Of a DNA stretch of 64,000 nucleotides, positions 58,001 through 64,000 are shown piece after piece (within the stretch, counting starts at the first letter, position 1; each line of letters begins with the position of its first letter). The stretch spans positions 21,456,867 to 21,520,866 of the forward strand of contig CM036754.1 in the NCBI GenBank assembly GCA_020796225.1, read 5' to 3'. Origin of the DNA: Arion vulgaris (Eukaryota > Mollusca > Gastropoda > Stylommatophora > Arionidae). Position numbers and translations under genes: made by a program. The notes under the pieces are model-generated. The model did no database searches. It had not been told where the DNA came from and was given only the letters and a program-made list of their open reading frames with translations.

Positions 58001-61000
58001 GACTAGGCAGTCTTGCAGATGTGCTCTGGGGACTGCTTTGGTGCTCCACAGTGCAGGCAGCCAGTCCTGAGACCCATTCTGTGGAGGTGTGCTCTGAGAC
58101 TGCAGTGTCCGTTCTAAGTCTGAAGATTGTGGTCTGTGCTTTTCTGTTTAGTGTATTTATGCTGTCGTGCTCTGGCCTGTATCCTCCATTTGTTTTTTTC
58201 CAGATCATTTTCCTGGATTGTTTCAGGAGAGTCTTTGCTTCTGTAAACTTTGTGTTGGGTGGTGTTGTGTTGGCTCCCAGCCTTTGCGGTTGTCAGCCTT
58301 TGTTTCCTGGTATGCCACAGTGAGCTGGTATCCACTGTAAGACCAGTTCGGATTTTTGACAACAAGCTGATATTTTGCCGTATGTCCTGAATGAGCTTGT
58401 CTTGTCTGGGACTTGAGATAGCCTGGAGAACGGATCTTGAATCGCTAAAGACTGCAATATTTTTGCTGCACTTGCTGTCGTTGAGAATCTGTATGGCTGC
58501 AAGAAGGGCTGTTGCCTCTGCTCTAAAGTTGGTGCATGTTTCTCCTGCTGCCAGAGAGTGTGTTTCTGTGTTTCCTTGAGGGTGAGTGATGTAGATTCAG
58601 CTGCCTCCTTTCTGGTAGCATCTGTAGCTGAGCCATCTGGAACACATGTGTCCATGTGCTGGTGGATATTGCTCTTGTAGCATTTGGAGGAAATGTCTTG
58701 CTCTGTCTCTTTTGTATTTTGGAGATTATTCCTGAGACTTCTAGGTGTATTTGGGCGTGTTTTGGAGTATGTCCATGGCTCTGTATTATGGTTCCCATTT
58801 TGGGTCAGTTTCTAGGATGTCTGTATGTTGCATATGAAATTCTCTGGCCAGATGGTTGGGACTTTTCATTACAAGTCTGTTTTTGTTTTCTCTGAATTTT
58901 TGTTGTAGAGGTGTTCTTTTAGCCATTTTAGTTTTTCAAACTGGGTGAGTGTTTTAAATTTTCTAGGAGTTCTAGAGCTCTTATGTCTGCGGTTTTCCAT
59001 TTCTCGATAGGACTGCTTTCATTGCTCCCAGAGTTATTCTTAGGCCCATGTTTTGTACCTTGTCTAGTTTGTGTGTGTTTGTTTTGGCTGCTGTTGTCCA
59101 AGAGCTGAGCCTATTCCATGATGGGTCTGACTGCTCCGTGTAGACCTGCTTAATATTTTGAATTTATTAGGGCGTCCAGCTAGTTTCTTCATCACAGCAA
59201 GTCTGTATGGCTTTTCTTTGAATTTTGTCTATGTTTGGCTTCCAGGTAAGTCTGTGTCTAGGTGATTCCAAGGAAGGTGGGTGTATCTGTTTGGGGTATT
59301 GTTTCGTTTTCTAAATTGATGGATACTTTTTCCTTGTGTGGGGAGAGGAAAAAACAGTTGCTGTGGTTTTTGTGTGGTTAATTTTGAGGCCCCAGCTTTT
59401 GTCCAGTTCTCCACTTTTCCACTGTTTTTTGTAGTAAATATGATGTTTTTGAGTGTGTTCTGCAGCTGTCCAGATTGCAAGTCGTCTGCATGTAACTGTT
59501 GAGACCTTCTGAGGGCAGCATTTGGTGATGTCATTTATGTATATTAGGAATAGCGTTGGTGCTATCACACTGCCCTGTGGAACTCCTTCCTTCATTTTTG
59601 CATCTTGCTGAGGTGGTTGTCTATTTTACTCTGGCTGTACGTTGGGAGAGGAGGTTTCTGATTCAGGAGAACATGTTGTGGGAGACTCCTGTTTGTAGGA
59701 CTTTCAGCATTAGGCCATCGTGCCATCCGTATCAAATGCCGGGAGAGGTCAAAAAAATATGGCTGTTACTTTCTTTCTTTCCTGGAAGGCGTTTTCAATG
59801 TCCTGGGTGATGTAAGCCAGTTGGTCCTCTGTGCTTCTGTTTTGTCTGTATCCGGTCTGGGCGGGGTGAGCAATGAGTTTGTTTCTAGGTACCATGTCAG
59901 TCTTCTGTTTACTAGCCTCTCCATCAATTTCCCTGCACAGCTGAGAAGGCTGATGGGTCTATAGCTCTTTGGGTCATTTTGTCCTTGCCTGGTTTCAAGA
60001 TGGGGTAGATGTGTGCCTCCTTCCAGGTTGATGGAACTTGACCTGTTTTCCAGCTCTGGTTGAAAATGCTGAGGAGAAACCTTTTGCCACCCTATTGCTA
60101 CAATCATCAGGTGCCATGCTGGCTGGCATAGGCGATCATGGATCTCCACAAATCTCTGTCCCTGGTGTTTGCTATCATCACAGATGTTAACGCTCTTCTG
60201 TGACATGAAGTCAGGCTGTCCAAAATTTTCTCTCTCTTGTCTTCCTCTGTCTCGTCATCCCTCAATTTTACCAGTTGTCACAATGTGTTCTCGCCTCCTT
60301 CTCATTACATGTTTGAAAAATGATGATTGCCCCTTTCTTATATTGATAATAATCTTTCTATGTATCTGCCTCATGCAACACCTCCATATTTATCATTTTA
60401 GCAGCCCATGAGATTATTTTCTGTAAAACCACATCTCTGTGGCACCAAGAGATTTTTCTGTCTGTTTGTTTGCTGTCCATGACTGGCACCTGTGTGTCAG
60501 TGTTGGTTTAATGTAGCACTGAATAACTCTCATTCTGATCTCAATTGACAGTGATTTATTGCATATAATGCTTCTTATTTTCTGAAACGCTGCTTTGGCC
60601 TGCCCTATTCTGATCTGCCATCTGATGTTACAATAGAAATGAAAATCGTGGCATATCCTTTACAGGACTTCGCCATCAACCACAGTAAACTAGTTGTCGA
60701 TTTTCTAGGCACCACTTATACGTTCAGTAGTTTGCCATTGCTTTCTGAACGGTGAGGTCTATTTTTACCTTTTCTAAAAATCCCACGGAAACGAATTTGC
60801 TTCAAAACTTGAACACCGTGGGGTTTGACCATTACGCTTAGGTTTGTGATTGAGCTTACTACCGCTTAAGCTACAGACACTTATGTGGTAGTGAGCTCGA
60901 TCACAAGCTCGATGTTACAATACACAATTCATTTGTAGATCCTTCTTTCTGATTATAGAAAACCAACTTCTGATGATCAGATTATCTTTTGTGATGGCAG

Positions 61001-62824
61001 TTTAAAAAAAAATGATCTTGAATTGAACTGAAGATATGTGTAATGTTATGACTAGCTGCTGTTTCTTATTTTTCTTCCAAGCTGCATTAGATGACATATA
61101 TACTAGGATGTGGTCTTGGCTTTGACAATATATGAATTTAATATAATAATGTGTAATCAATTTCTTTCTCCAGGTGATAAAAGGTTTACTAAAGTTCTGG
61201 CCTAAAACTTGCAGTCAGAAAGAGGTATGTCTACTCTTTATTAAACACAAAAATAACAGAAAGTCATAATTAAAATCATTAACCGCCGTGGTGGTGCCGG
61301 GGCCGCAAGGAAAGCAAAGAATAGTACCACTGCAACCTACAATGCATGTTGTAAGAGGCGACTGATGTAGGCCCTAGGGATGCTATCCTAGTAAATAAAA
61401 AGCAGCAGAGATCGGATGCTGGCCTTTGTAGACACTAACTGGCACAGAAGTACATGATCTGGACTCAGAACACATCTTTTCACAGTGGTTGACAAGTGGT
61501 CGATATGGGCATCGGAGAAGCAGAAGAAGAAAATCATTAATACTCAGAGAAAGTAAAGAATCTGTTTTCATACCATGAGGTATATTAGGAAATATGGTGT
61601 TATGTCTTTATTTTCTTGTTACTTGTGCATACGATGAGTGTTTACAAAGTCTTCTACAATATCAGGAAAGAAGGTTAGAGGAAGACCTCGAAAAAGGTGG
61701 ATGGATGGCATCACAGAATCCCATAAGAAAGCAAAAATATATTTCACCCAAGCCACTAGAGCAGCGCAAGACTATCAGAAAACAATGACACTGGGCAACA
61801 ACCTGGTAACAGTGCGATGACAAAAGAAAGAAGATACGATGAGTAGTAATATTAACATCACATCGCTACCTTTACTACTTTGTTTCTCTCTAGTACCCCT
61901 GTTCAGGATGGGCCAGCCTGAATACCTTGTGGTCTTGAAAATAATCCACTCCCTCTGTGGAATTTGATCCTAAAACCACACACACATGAAGCAAGTGCAC
62001 TAACCACTACTTTATCATGGCCTCATCAGAAAAAGAACAGTTAGAATGTTCAAAAGAACATCTGCAGAGAAATTTTAGAAGCGTAGCTCAAGTAACTGAA
62101 ACTTAATGAAGCGAACTGACAAAAGACACACACAAAAACTACTCATATAGCTTTGAAAATTCTTCAAAGGATTTAATCTGAAAGTCTGCATGCAGAATGG
62201 GTAAACATCATTCGAGGTCACATCTCAAAACAATGACCGCTGTACACCTTAGACATGCTAGTGCTGGGTAATGAACGTGCTGACTTTCTTGCAAACAATG
62301 CCCTGACTCAAGCTGACAGAAGTATGAACAGAGTCGATGTCATCAATGCGGGGCAAGATCATTTATATGATATGGGCAAGTCTCAGACACTGGATCAATT
62401 GTGAGAATAGAAGTTAAGTTTTTACATGCAAGACAGTGTCTCTTTGTGGTAGAGAGAGAGAAGATATATTAATCAACATTTTATGAGTACGGTGAGCAAG
62501 TAGACTTTTGGGATGACTACAGAAGGTGGACAGAGCATGCATGGGAATGCCCAATATGCTATGACATTGATCAAATAACATAATATTATACACAAAAATT
62601 GAAATCTATGATAAGGAACAGTTGCAGCAGTGTGGGTAGAACCTAAAATAATGAAGAATGATGACAATCTGTCATGACATATTCTTTATTTAACTTTGGT
62701 TTCAGGTTATGTTCTTGGGTGAAATTGAAGAAATCCTAGATGTGATTGAACCTTCTCAGTTTCAACGAATTGAGGAGGATTTGTTTCACAGATTGCTAAA
62801 TGTGTATCAAGTCCACACTTTCAG
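39925..62824 (+). CDS. PPP2R5: PP2A regulatory subunit B56 (B'), alpha/epsilon type; nine 5' exons
   Basis: Gene-level entry. The coding exons are 39925-40066, 45839-46022, 46998-47096, 49275-49367, 50838-50968, 53150-53318, 56041-56094, 61174-61224 and 62706-62824; more follow beyond 64000. The product is the substrate-recruiting B56 subunit of the PP2A holoenzyme, a stack of HEAT-like repeats that binds the A scaffold and C catalytic subunits and recognises LxxIxE motifs. The N-terminal [13 protein letters not shown] and [13 protein letters not shown] fit the vertebrate alpha/epsilon group best. LVYEFF-like, [48 protein letters not shown] and [20 protein letters not shown] are all there. 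About the last third is outside the window. Exons 2, 3 and 9 contain small deletions (see findings). Confidence 0.96.
40802..41117. mobile_element. TTAA-flanked MITE, 316 bp
   Basis: Terminal repeats CTCTTTCCACGC (left) and GCGTGGAAAGAG (right) are perfect over 12 bp, with TTAA outside each (40798-40801 and 41118-41121). Near the right end, GGCGCAGTGTGCGG-TTAAAGCGTG occurs twice in tandem (about 41046 and 41089). It is non-coding. TTAA preference points to the piggyBac superfamily. Confidence 0.78.
41490..42250 (-). mobile_element. LINE 3' fragment, same family as 57900-60100
   Basis: The - strand shows the post-RNase H tail ([20 protein letters not shown], then YYILKQI). Further on is nucleotide similarity to the RNase H region (AGCCTGTATCCACTGTTGGA). 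Strongly decayed. Confidence 0.5.
42391..42632 (+). repeat. MetaSINE-like SINE, second subfamily, full length
   Basis: AAGTGGTTACAGGGCCCAAA (tRNA-like start), GTGGTGTAAAGAATAGAACC, core CATGTCATAAGAGGCGACTA, GGAGGTTTGGCTGAAATCGG, GTTCTTGGCAAAGATCAAAC, then (GAA)n tail. It is the best sense-strand copy of this subfamily. Confidence 0.8.
43217..43370 (-). repeat. SINE family B, reverse 3' part
   Basis: It begins with the reversed GAA tail (CTTCTTCTTC), then TTCACCCGCTGTGAATTC, GGTATGGCGCTTCTGA and GGTGTACCTCGCCATGCAGG. The sequence right of it is a different, later insertion. Confidence 0.7.
43413..43618 (+). repeat. young tRNA-related SINE with poly(A) tail and 11-bp target-site duplication
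   Basis: The perfect direct repeat ATCTTTGGCAC flanks it (43402-43412 and 43619-43629). It carries a B-box-like GGGTTCAATTTCC near 43465 and ends in 11 A. Length is 206 bp. The body does not match the other SINE families in the window. A perfect duplication and intact A tail indicate a recent insertion. Confidence 0.8.
43630..45290. other. unclassified intron sequence
   Basis: AT-rich intron 1 sequence of PPP2R5. Around 43820-44000 the - strand could encode [10 protein letters not shown], a LINE-tail-like motif, but it is too decayed to assign. Confidence 0.35.
45296..45404 (+). repeat. duplicated segment, copy 1
   Basis: TTGTTAATGATTGGTTGGAT through AAGAAAAGAGTACAGAGGTA and GAGGAATAATTGGTCAGAGT. 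Copy 2 lies at 47167-47264 in the same orientation, in another intron. Copy 2 is shorter by single-base losses. Confidence 0.85.
45449..45690 (-). repeat. MetaSINE-like SINE, family A, reverse
   Basis: It starts with CTTCTTCTTC (reversed tail), then AAACGCTCCATATTGACCAC, ACAAGTAGGCCAGCACATCC and ATGCATTGTAGG. It lies 150 bases before exon 2 of PPP2R5. Confidence 0.75.
45839..46022 (+). CDS. PPP2R5: PPP2R5 exon 2, frame broken by small deletions
   Basis: The acceptor is TTTCTTTGCAG and the donor ATG/GTAGAA. It begins [20 protein letters not shown] in frame. One T is then missing from the run before GACTTTATGGAC ([12 protein letters not shown]). More bases are missing before CTGAATGAACTTGTTGATTA ([12 protein letters not shown]) and another before the final ATG (PEIVLM). 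Family knowledge predicts [17 protein letters not shown] in the middle. At least three separate indels are needed to restore the family reading. Confidence 0.85.
46262..46430 (+). repeat. tRNA-derived SINE, family D
   Basis: GACGGATTAGCATAATGCAT (head), a decayed B box, and GTAAAGTGACTTCATACCTA as in the copy at 38885. Confidence 0.65.
46699..46893 (-). repeat. MetaSINE-like SINE, family A, reverse and truncated
   Basis: GAACGCTCCATATTGACCAT, GATCTGAGCCTAAGACGATT, CAAGTAGGCCAGCATCGAT and CATGCATTGTAGG. It lies about 100 bases upstream of exon 3. Confidence 0.72.
46998..47096 (+). CDS. PPP2R5: PPP2R5 exon 3, locally shifted frame
   Basis: The acceptor is ACAACAG and the donor CAA/GTAAGC. It reads [20 protein letters not shown] and [13 protein letters not shown]. 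The family has NIFRTLPPSDNPDFDPEEDE; here RTLPP is replaced by VLSP. This is explained by one base lost before GTACTT and two around the following C/A runs, which together restore phase. Length is 99 bases where 102 is expected. Confidence 0.88.
47167..47264 (+). repeat. duplicated segment, copy 2
   Basis: The same sequence as 45296-45404 but lacking several single bases (GGATTTGTAG for GGATTTTGTAG, GTTTGCGTAAC for GTTTGCCGTAAC). A LINE fragment follows within 20 bases. Confidence 0.85.
47285..48520 (+). mobile_element. Ingi/I-group LINE: RT C-terminus, RNase H and 3' end
   Basis: This is the longest sense copy. It reads [20 protein letters not shown] and [21 protein letters not shown] RT tail, then [20 protein letters not shown] (catalytic Asp), [12 protein letters not shown] (catalytic Glu), [20 protein letters not shown] (catalytic Asp) and [20 protein letters not shown]. 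After a frameshift a C-terminal tail ends near GTGCAATGACATCAG. It is interrupted by stops and 5'-truncated. It provides the uninterrupted reference for the split copy at 36090-38115. Confidence 0.82.
48525..49196 (+). mobile_element. piggyBac remnant, second copy
   Basis: The left end CCTTTAGAACCTG follows ATAA (a decayed TTAA, 48521-48524). The right end GTGTTCAAGAGG precedes TTAA (49197-49200). Inside it shares AATGGTCACT, GAGCAAGC, TCTGAAGATGAATTAGAC and ATCGAAAGTGAGT with the copy at 18296. All frames are broken. It ends only 78 bases before PPP2R5 exon 4. Confidence 0.75.
49275..49367 (+). CDS. PPP2R5: PPP2R5 exon 4
   Basis: The acceptor is GCATCCACAG and the donor CAG/GTGAGA. It encodes exactly 31 residues, [20 protein letters not shown] then [11 protein letters not shown], phase 0 at both ends. 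Nearly identical to human alpha; intact. Confidence 0.97.
49480..49612 (+). repeat. SINE family B, 3' part
   Basis: AAGCAAGCTTTCAAGCAAAA, ATCAGTTAGAAGTACCTTAC, CCTGAATTCATAGGTCATAA. Confidence 0.65.
49920..50165 (+). mobile_element. RTE-like LINE, 3' terminal fragment (family A)
   Basis: It encodes [24 protein letters not shown] residues, [20 protein letters not shown] and [14 protein letters not shown], the usual end of an RTE ORF. It closes with CCTATGCCGGTAAGCATGAC, the family 3' motif also seen near 795 and 4500. Confidence 0.72.
50838..50968 (+). CDS. PPP2R5: PPP2R5 exon 5
   Basis: The acceptor is TATTCTTACAG and the donor CAG/GTAATA. It reads [20 protein letters not shown] then [20 protein letters not shown] and IFLR (last codon split). 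It contains the conserved H-R-x-Y and following R that line the LxxIxE-binding groove in B56 structures. Intact. Confidence 0.97.
51185..51415 (-). repeat. SINE family E, reverse
   Basis: TTGACTTCATTGCACCAGGT, CTGTCAGCAGAGATGCGAAA, TTTTGCACAAAGCACAAACT, and the reversed B box GAATTCAAACCC. Its twin is at 63420-63655. Confidence 0.7.
51620..51815 (+). repeat. SINE family C with tRNA-like head
   Basis: TAGCGATAGTGAGCTCGATC (A-box-like), GGGTTCAAACTCC (B box), body GACCTCACCGTTCAGAAAGC and GTGGTGCCTAGAAAATCAAC. It is the best preserved family C copy on the + strand. Confidence 0.75.
52320..52880 (+). mobile_element. Ingi/I-group LINE, 3' fragment
   Basis: RNase H remnants: ACCATCAGTATGACTATGGA (SSMTME region), then [20 protein letters not shown] and [20 protein letters not shown], then a decayed tail. 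Frames shift repeatedly. Confidence 0.65.
53150..53318 (+). CDS. PPP2R5: PPP2R5 exon 6
   Basis: The acceptor is CTTCTATTGCAG and the donor CAG/GTAAGC. It reads [40 protein letters not shown] and [16 protein letters not shown]. Frame intact. Two changes from the family are notable: ETEVFNG for ETEHFNG and KLEHRQ for KAEHKQ. Confidence 0.96.
53522..53760 (+). repeat. MetaSINE-like SINE, family A
   Basis: GGGAGCCGAGGAAGCAAAGA, CTAGTAAATAAAAAGCGTTA, GGCCTACTTGTAGGGCATAA, and a tail AAGAAGAAAT. The GAGGCGACT core is decayed. Confidence 0.7.
54040..54835 (+). mobile_element. composite repeat element, copy 3 (about 0.8 kb, shortened)
   Basis: The hairpin module (54080-54190) is followed by GTTCC..CC units at 54287 and 54497. 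Then comes a tRNA-like head (AGCGAAGTCGATAACATGC, B-box-like GGGTTCGGGGTC near 54601) and a SINE family B 3' end (GCTCACAAAAATCAGTCATA, CTGAATTCATAGTGGATGAA, GAAGAA tail). It lacks the CGCAA...TTGCG units. Module order matches copies 1 and 2. No target-site duplication was identified. Confidence 0.6.
54080..54190 (+). other. structured hairpin module, copy 4
   Basis: TCAGTG / CACTGA (54084-54089 with 54096-54101) pairs perfectly over 6 bp around the loop AGCAGG. CAGGG (54080-) and CCCTGG (54128-) remain of the alternative outer stem. Confidence 0.55.
55080..55260 (+). mobile_element. LINE 3' terminal fragment
   Basis: Decayed relative of 7310-7475: GATTTGAACATG-type stretch (GAATTTGAACATGTCAGT), GGACATCTTGGCCTAGAGAG, TTGTTAGGGTGGCAAAAT, then a short GATGATTGATG end. 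Confidence 0.5.
55298..55825. mobile_element. possible TTAA-flanked element, 528 bp
   Basis: TTAA at 55294-55297 and 55826-55829. The ends CTCTTTGTG (left) and, reversed, CTCATTGGC (right) agree over only about 7 bp. The left end resembles that of the MITE at 40802 (CTCTTTCC). Non-coding interior. Confidence 0.45.
56041..56094 (+). CDS. PPP2R5: PPP2R5 exon 7
   Basis: The acceptor is a T-run ending TTTTTCAG and the donor GAT/GTAAGT. It encodes exactly 18 residues, [18 protein letters not shown]. Family members end LTEP; here Asp. Frame intact. Confidence 0.95.
56425..56705 (+). mobile_element. RTE-like LINE, 3' end (family B)
   Basis: AGACAGAAAGTTGGCACAGA, GAATGAGTGGTTTGGCCACT and GGGCAACAACCCGGTAGC follow 21120-21400 closely, with deletions that break the frame. 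Confidence 0.68.
57123..57309. repeat. two-copy tandem duplication, unit 94 bp
   Basis: GGTAAAAATACAAAGTGAGT ... GTTGATGTTTAGAATTTT occurs at 57123-57216 and again at 57217-57309. The copies are almost identical; copy 1 reads AGTCCTACGAGAG where copy 2 reads AGTCTCGAGAG. It lies in intron 7 of PPP2R5. Confidence 0.93.
57436..57600 (+). mobile_element. LINE C-terminal fragment
   Basis: [20 protein letters not shown] and [17 protein letters not shown]: the GHvLR...QALrW..qG motif of LINE C-termini. Related to the - strand piece at 32165-32342. Confidence 0.6.
57900..60105 (-). mobile_element. LINE with RT and RNase H, 5'-truncated
   Basis: The - strand reads, in order: [20 protein letters not shown] (RT), [15 protein letters not shown] thumb of the region before palm [21 protein letters not shown] (palm B, near 59595), [33 protein letters not shown] in RNase H, and [17 protein letters not shown] (RNase H end, near 58300). 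Similar in layout to the LINE at 8660 but a different family. Multiple frameshifts. Its 3' end is near 57900; related decayed ends are at 23410 and 41490. Confidence 0.78.
60110..60640 (-). mobile_element. RTE-like LINE, 3' end (family A)
   Basis: The - strand encodes [40 protein letters not shown] and ATEMWFYRK, the RTE C-terminal series. The 3' terminus has GCCATGCTGGCTGGCATAGG, the reverse complement of the family A tail. Confidence 0.75.
60650..60920 (-). repeat. SINE family C, reverse
   Basis: CATATCCTTTACAGGACTTC, GATTTTCTAGGCACCACTTA, GCCATTGCTTTCTGAACGGT and a tRNA-like head at the right (CGCTTAAGCTACAG). Matches 29565-29800 and 51620-51815. Confidence 0.7.
61174..61224 (+). CDS. PPP2R5: PPP2R5 exon 8
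   Basis: The acceptor is TCTTTCTCCAG and the donor GAG/GTATGT. It encodes exactly 17 residues, [17 protein letters not shown]. Identical to vertebrate alpha but for VIK versus VIR. Intact. Confidence 0.96.
61283..61530 (+). repeat. MetaSINE-like SINE, family A
   Basis: CGTGGTGGTGCCGGGGCCGC (tRNA-like start), GCAAAGAATAGTACCACTGC, core TGTTGTAAGAGGCGACTGAT, CTAGTAAATAAAAAGCAGCA, and an AGAAGCAGAAGAAG tail. It starts 59 bases behind exon 8. Confidence 0.8.
61640..61820 (+). mobile_element. RTE-like LINE, 3' end (family B)
   Basis: A frame-open piece reads [20 protein letters not shown] then [20 protein letters not shown]. This is the end of the family B ORF, with GRPRKRW as in RTE C-termini. 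Confidence 0.7.
61910..62025 (-). repeat. tRNA-derived SINE head, reverse
   Basis: On the - strand: AGTAGTGGTTAGTGCACTTG (A-box region) and GGATCAAATTCC (B-box-like). Only the head is clear. Confidence 0.5.
62190..62400 (+). mobile_element. Ingi/I-group LINE, short RNase H fragment
   Basis: [20 protein letters not shown] and [13 protein letters not shown] correspond to the end of RNase H and the segment behind it in the other copies (NERADRMAGSA, MDQADIINSL). Confidence 0.6.
62706..62824 (+). CDS. PPP2R5: PPP2R5 exon 9, one-base deletion
   Basis: The acceptor is TTTGGTTTCAG and the donor CAG/GTATGT. It starts [28 protein letters not shown] base is then missing at about 62787, so the reading becomes HRLLNVYQ instead of the family's [12 protein letters not shown]. 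The bases for [11 protein letters not shown] are all present one frame over, up to the donor. Length is 119 where 120 is expected. Confidence 0.92.
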
Positions 62825-62939
62825 GTATGTTTTTATTTCCATCATTTTAATAATCCAGTTGTATTTGGTTATTGACTCGACATAGCACTCGTAACATACC
62901 CATAGAGAGACATGTAAATGGTTCAAGTAATAATAGTGA

Positions 62940-63160
62940 ACCCTAACCAGATTGCAAGAATTCCAAGTCAAATGGGATTTAGTTAGACAAGAACTCTATA
63001 TTGGTAGCCAAAGAAGAATAGTAAAACAACAAAGAACTGGTGTCGTTGAGTCATCACACACTGAGAGACATACTGAGGAGGAGATTGGAGCACTTTTTGG
63101 ACTAATTGGTTTGATATGCAGGGATGATGATCCGACAACTAAACTAGACTAAACTAATAA
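62940..63160 (+). mobile_element. Ingi/I-group LINE, 3' terminus
   Basis: LQEFQVKWDLVRQELYIGSQ and RRIVKQQRTGVVESSHTERH match the tail of the - strand copy at 25742-26002. It ends with GATGATGATCCGACAACTAA and ACTAGACTAAACTAATAA. Confidence 0.75.
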
Positions 63161-63419
63161 AATAATGAAACAGCTAGAGCAACTAAAAACAAGTTGTTCA
63201 ACACAAATGACTAGAGTCTCAGATGAACTAGTGCTCCATGCTGTAGACAGATGACTCGTAGCAGTCAAACCTGCAAAGAAGCTGGAGGGCTGATGACCCG
63301 TTTTTAACAGCAGGCATATAAAATAGAGGCTCCCAAGTTGATTTTGTAGAAGGAACCCCTCCTTCAGGGAATGTGAGGATACTGCAAGAGAACAGGAGAT
63401 ATGCACAACTAGTGGAAAG

Positions 63420-63655
63420 AAAAGGTTCTAAAGGCAAAGGATTGACTTCATTGCACCGGCTTCTCCATAAGATTCTGTCCCTGTCGGCAGAAATGGCACG
63501 CCAAGTGTTGTGCAAACTCCATAGCTCCAGCAACAGTCCTAGTGTTCTTGTGAAAACGTTGACATGAGACTCAGTCCAGAACCGAACCCACAACCTTCAG
63601 AACCAGAGACAAACATCTAAACCACTTTTCCATAGATACCACTAAGTAGTGAAAG
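63420..63655 (-). repeat. SINE family E, reverse
   Basis: GATTGACTTCATTGCACCGG, CTGTCGGCAGAAATGGCACG, GTGTTGTGCAAACTCCATAG, reversed B box GAACCGAACCC. The remaining 345 bases to the window edge contain no PPP2R5 exon or other feature I can support. Confidence 0.72.
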
Positions 63656-64000
63656 AGATGCATCAGTGAAAATGTGATGACCCAAAAGACCTGTAGAAAC
63701 TCCTTTTGGGGAAATGAAAGATGCCGAATTATCCTGCACACCATAACATAAATGACCAGAGACCGGAAAAAGAGGACAACTGTTGAGGCCCTATGCTTCA
63801 TGAGGAGCAAGAGAAATAAGGAGAAGAAACATTAATAAGTGAACACATAGCAATCTGGCAGAAATGACCACCTTATTAATGGAAAATAACTATTGGAGAA
63901 CATTTACATATCAACCTTCAATGCAAAGATATCACTTGATATATCTACGACTTTATTTGTATGAACACAACAGTTGAATTGTGTAGTTGAAACATATTTT

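Noticed and set aside
1..64000. CRISPR arrays, bacterial operons, rRNA genes, LTR retrotransposons, viral genes
   Set aside because: Searched for by eye; none seen. The regular repeats present are microsatellites or transposon modules, and all reverse transcriptases seen are of the non-LTR type.

Overview
This is a eukaryotic window: two spliced, multi-exon genes on the + strand, with long AT-rich introns and spacers packed with old transposable elements. There is no sign of bacterial gene organisation. Several repeat families carry a core like that of the MetaSINE superfamily, and several LINEs carry an RNase H domain. One gene is a standard metazoan B56 subunit, and CpG dinucleotides are depleted inside both genes. 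Together this fits an invertebrate animal, most likely a lophotrochozoan such as a mollusc. The phylum is inference; nothing here fixes the species.

Layout. (1) About 1-16.7 kb holds the 3' part of a C2H2 zinc-finger gene. Eight exons in perfect phase can be traced between 999 and 16230, and the 5' end lies upstream of the window. Its 5.5-kb intron, which splits the third finger, contains a degraded but nearly complete LINE on the - strand (8.66-12.7 kb). (2) About 16.7-32.6 kb is gene-poor and filled with repeats: two mariner-type MITEs, an internally deleted piggyBac, RTE-like LINE ends, and a three-level nest (SINE inside LINE inside mariner). One isolated exon-like segment lies at 30856-30909. 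(3) About 32.6-39.9 kb is rich in CpG. It carries two long non-coding composite elements built from structured repeat modules. One has exact 8-bp target-site duplications and interrupts a LINE whose two halves can be rejoined. (4) From 39925 to beyond the right edge lies a PP2A B56 regulatory-subunit gene of the alpha/epsilon type, PPP2R5. Nine coding exons are visible, covering roughly 70 % of the usual protein, and the last third is off the window. Its introns hold SINEs, LINE 3' ends, a second piggyBac copy, two TTAA-flanked MITEs and a third, rearranged copy of the composite element.

The two genes are adjacent and in the same direction but show no functional link. Three PPP2R5 exons (2, 3 and 9) contain small deletions, several in homopolymers, that break the frame, while all visible splice sites and the other exons are intact. 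This looks more like residual long-read sequence error than a dead gene. The most novel material is the composite repeat family. Its 5' module has a hairpin supported by paired substitutions between copies, and the module is joined to different SINE-type 3' ends in different copies.
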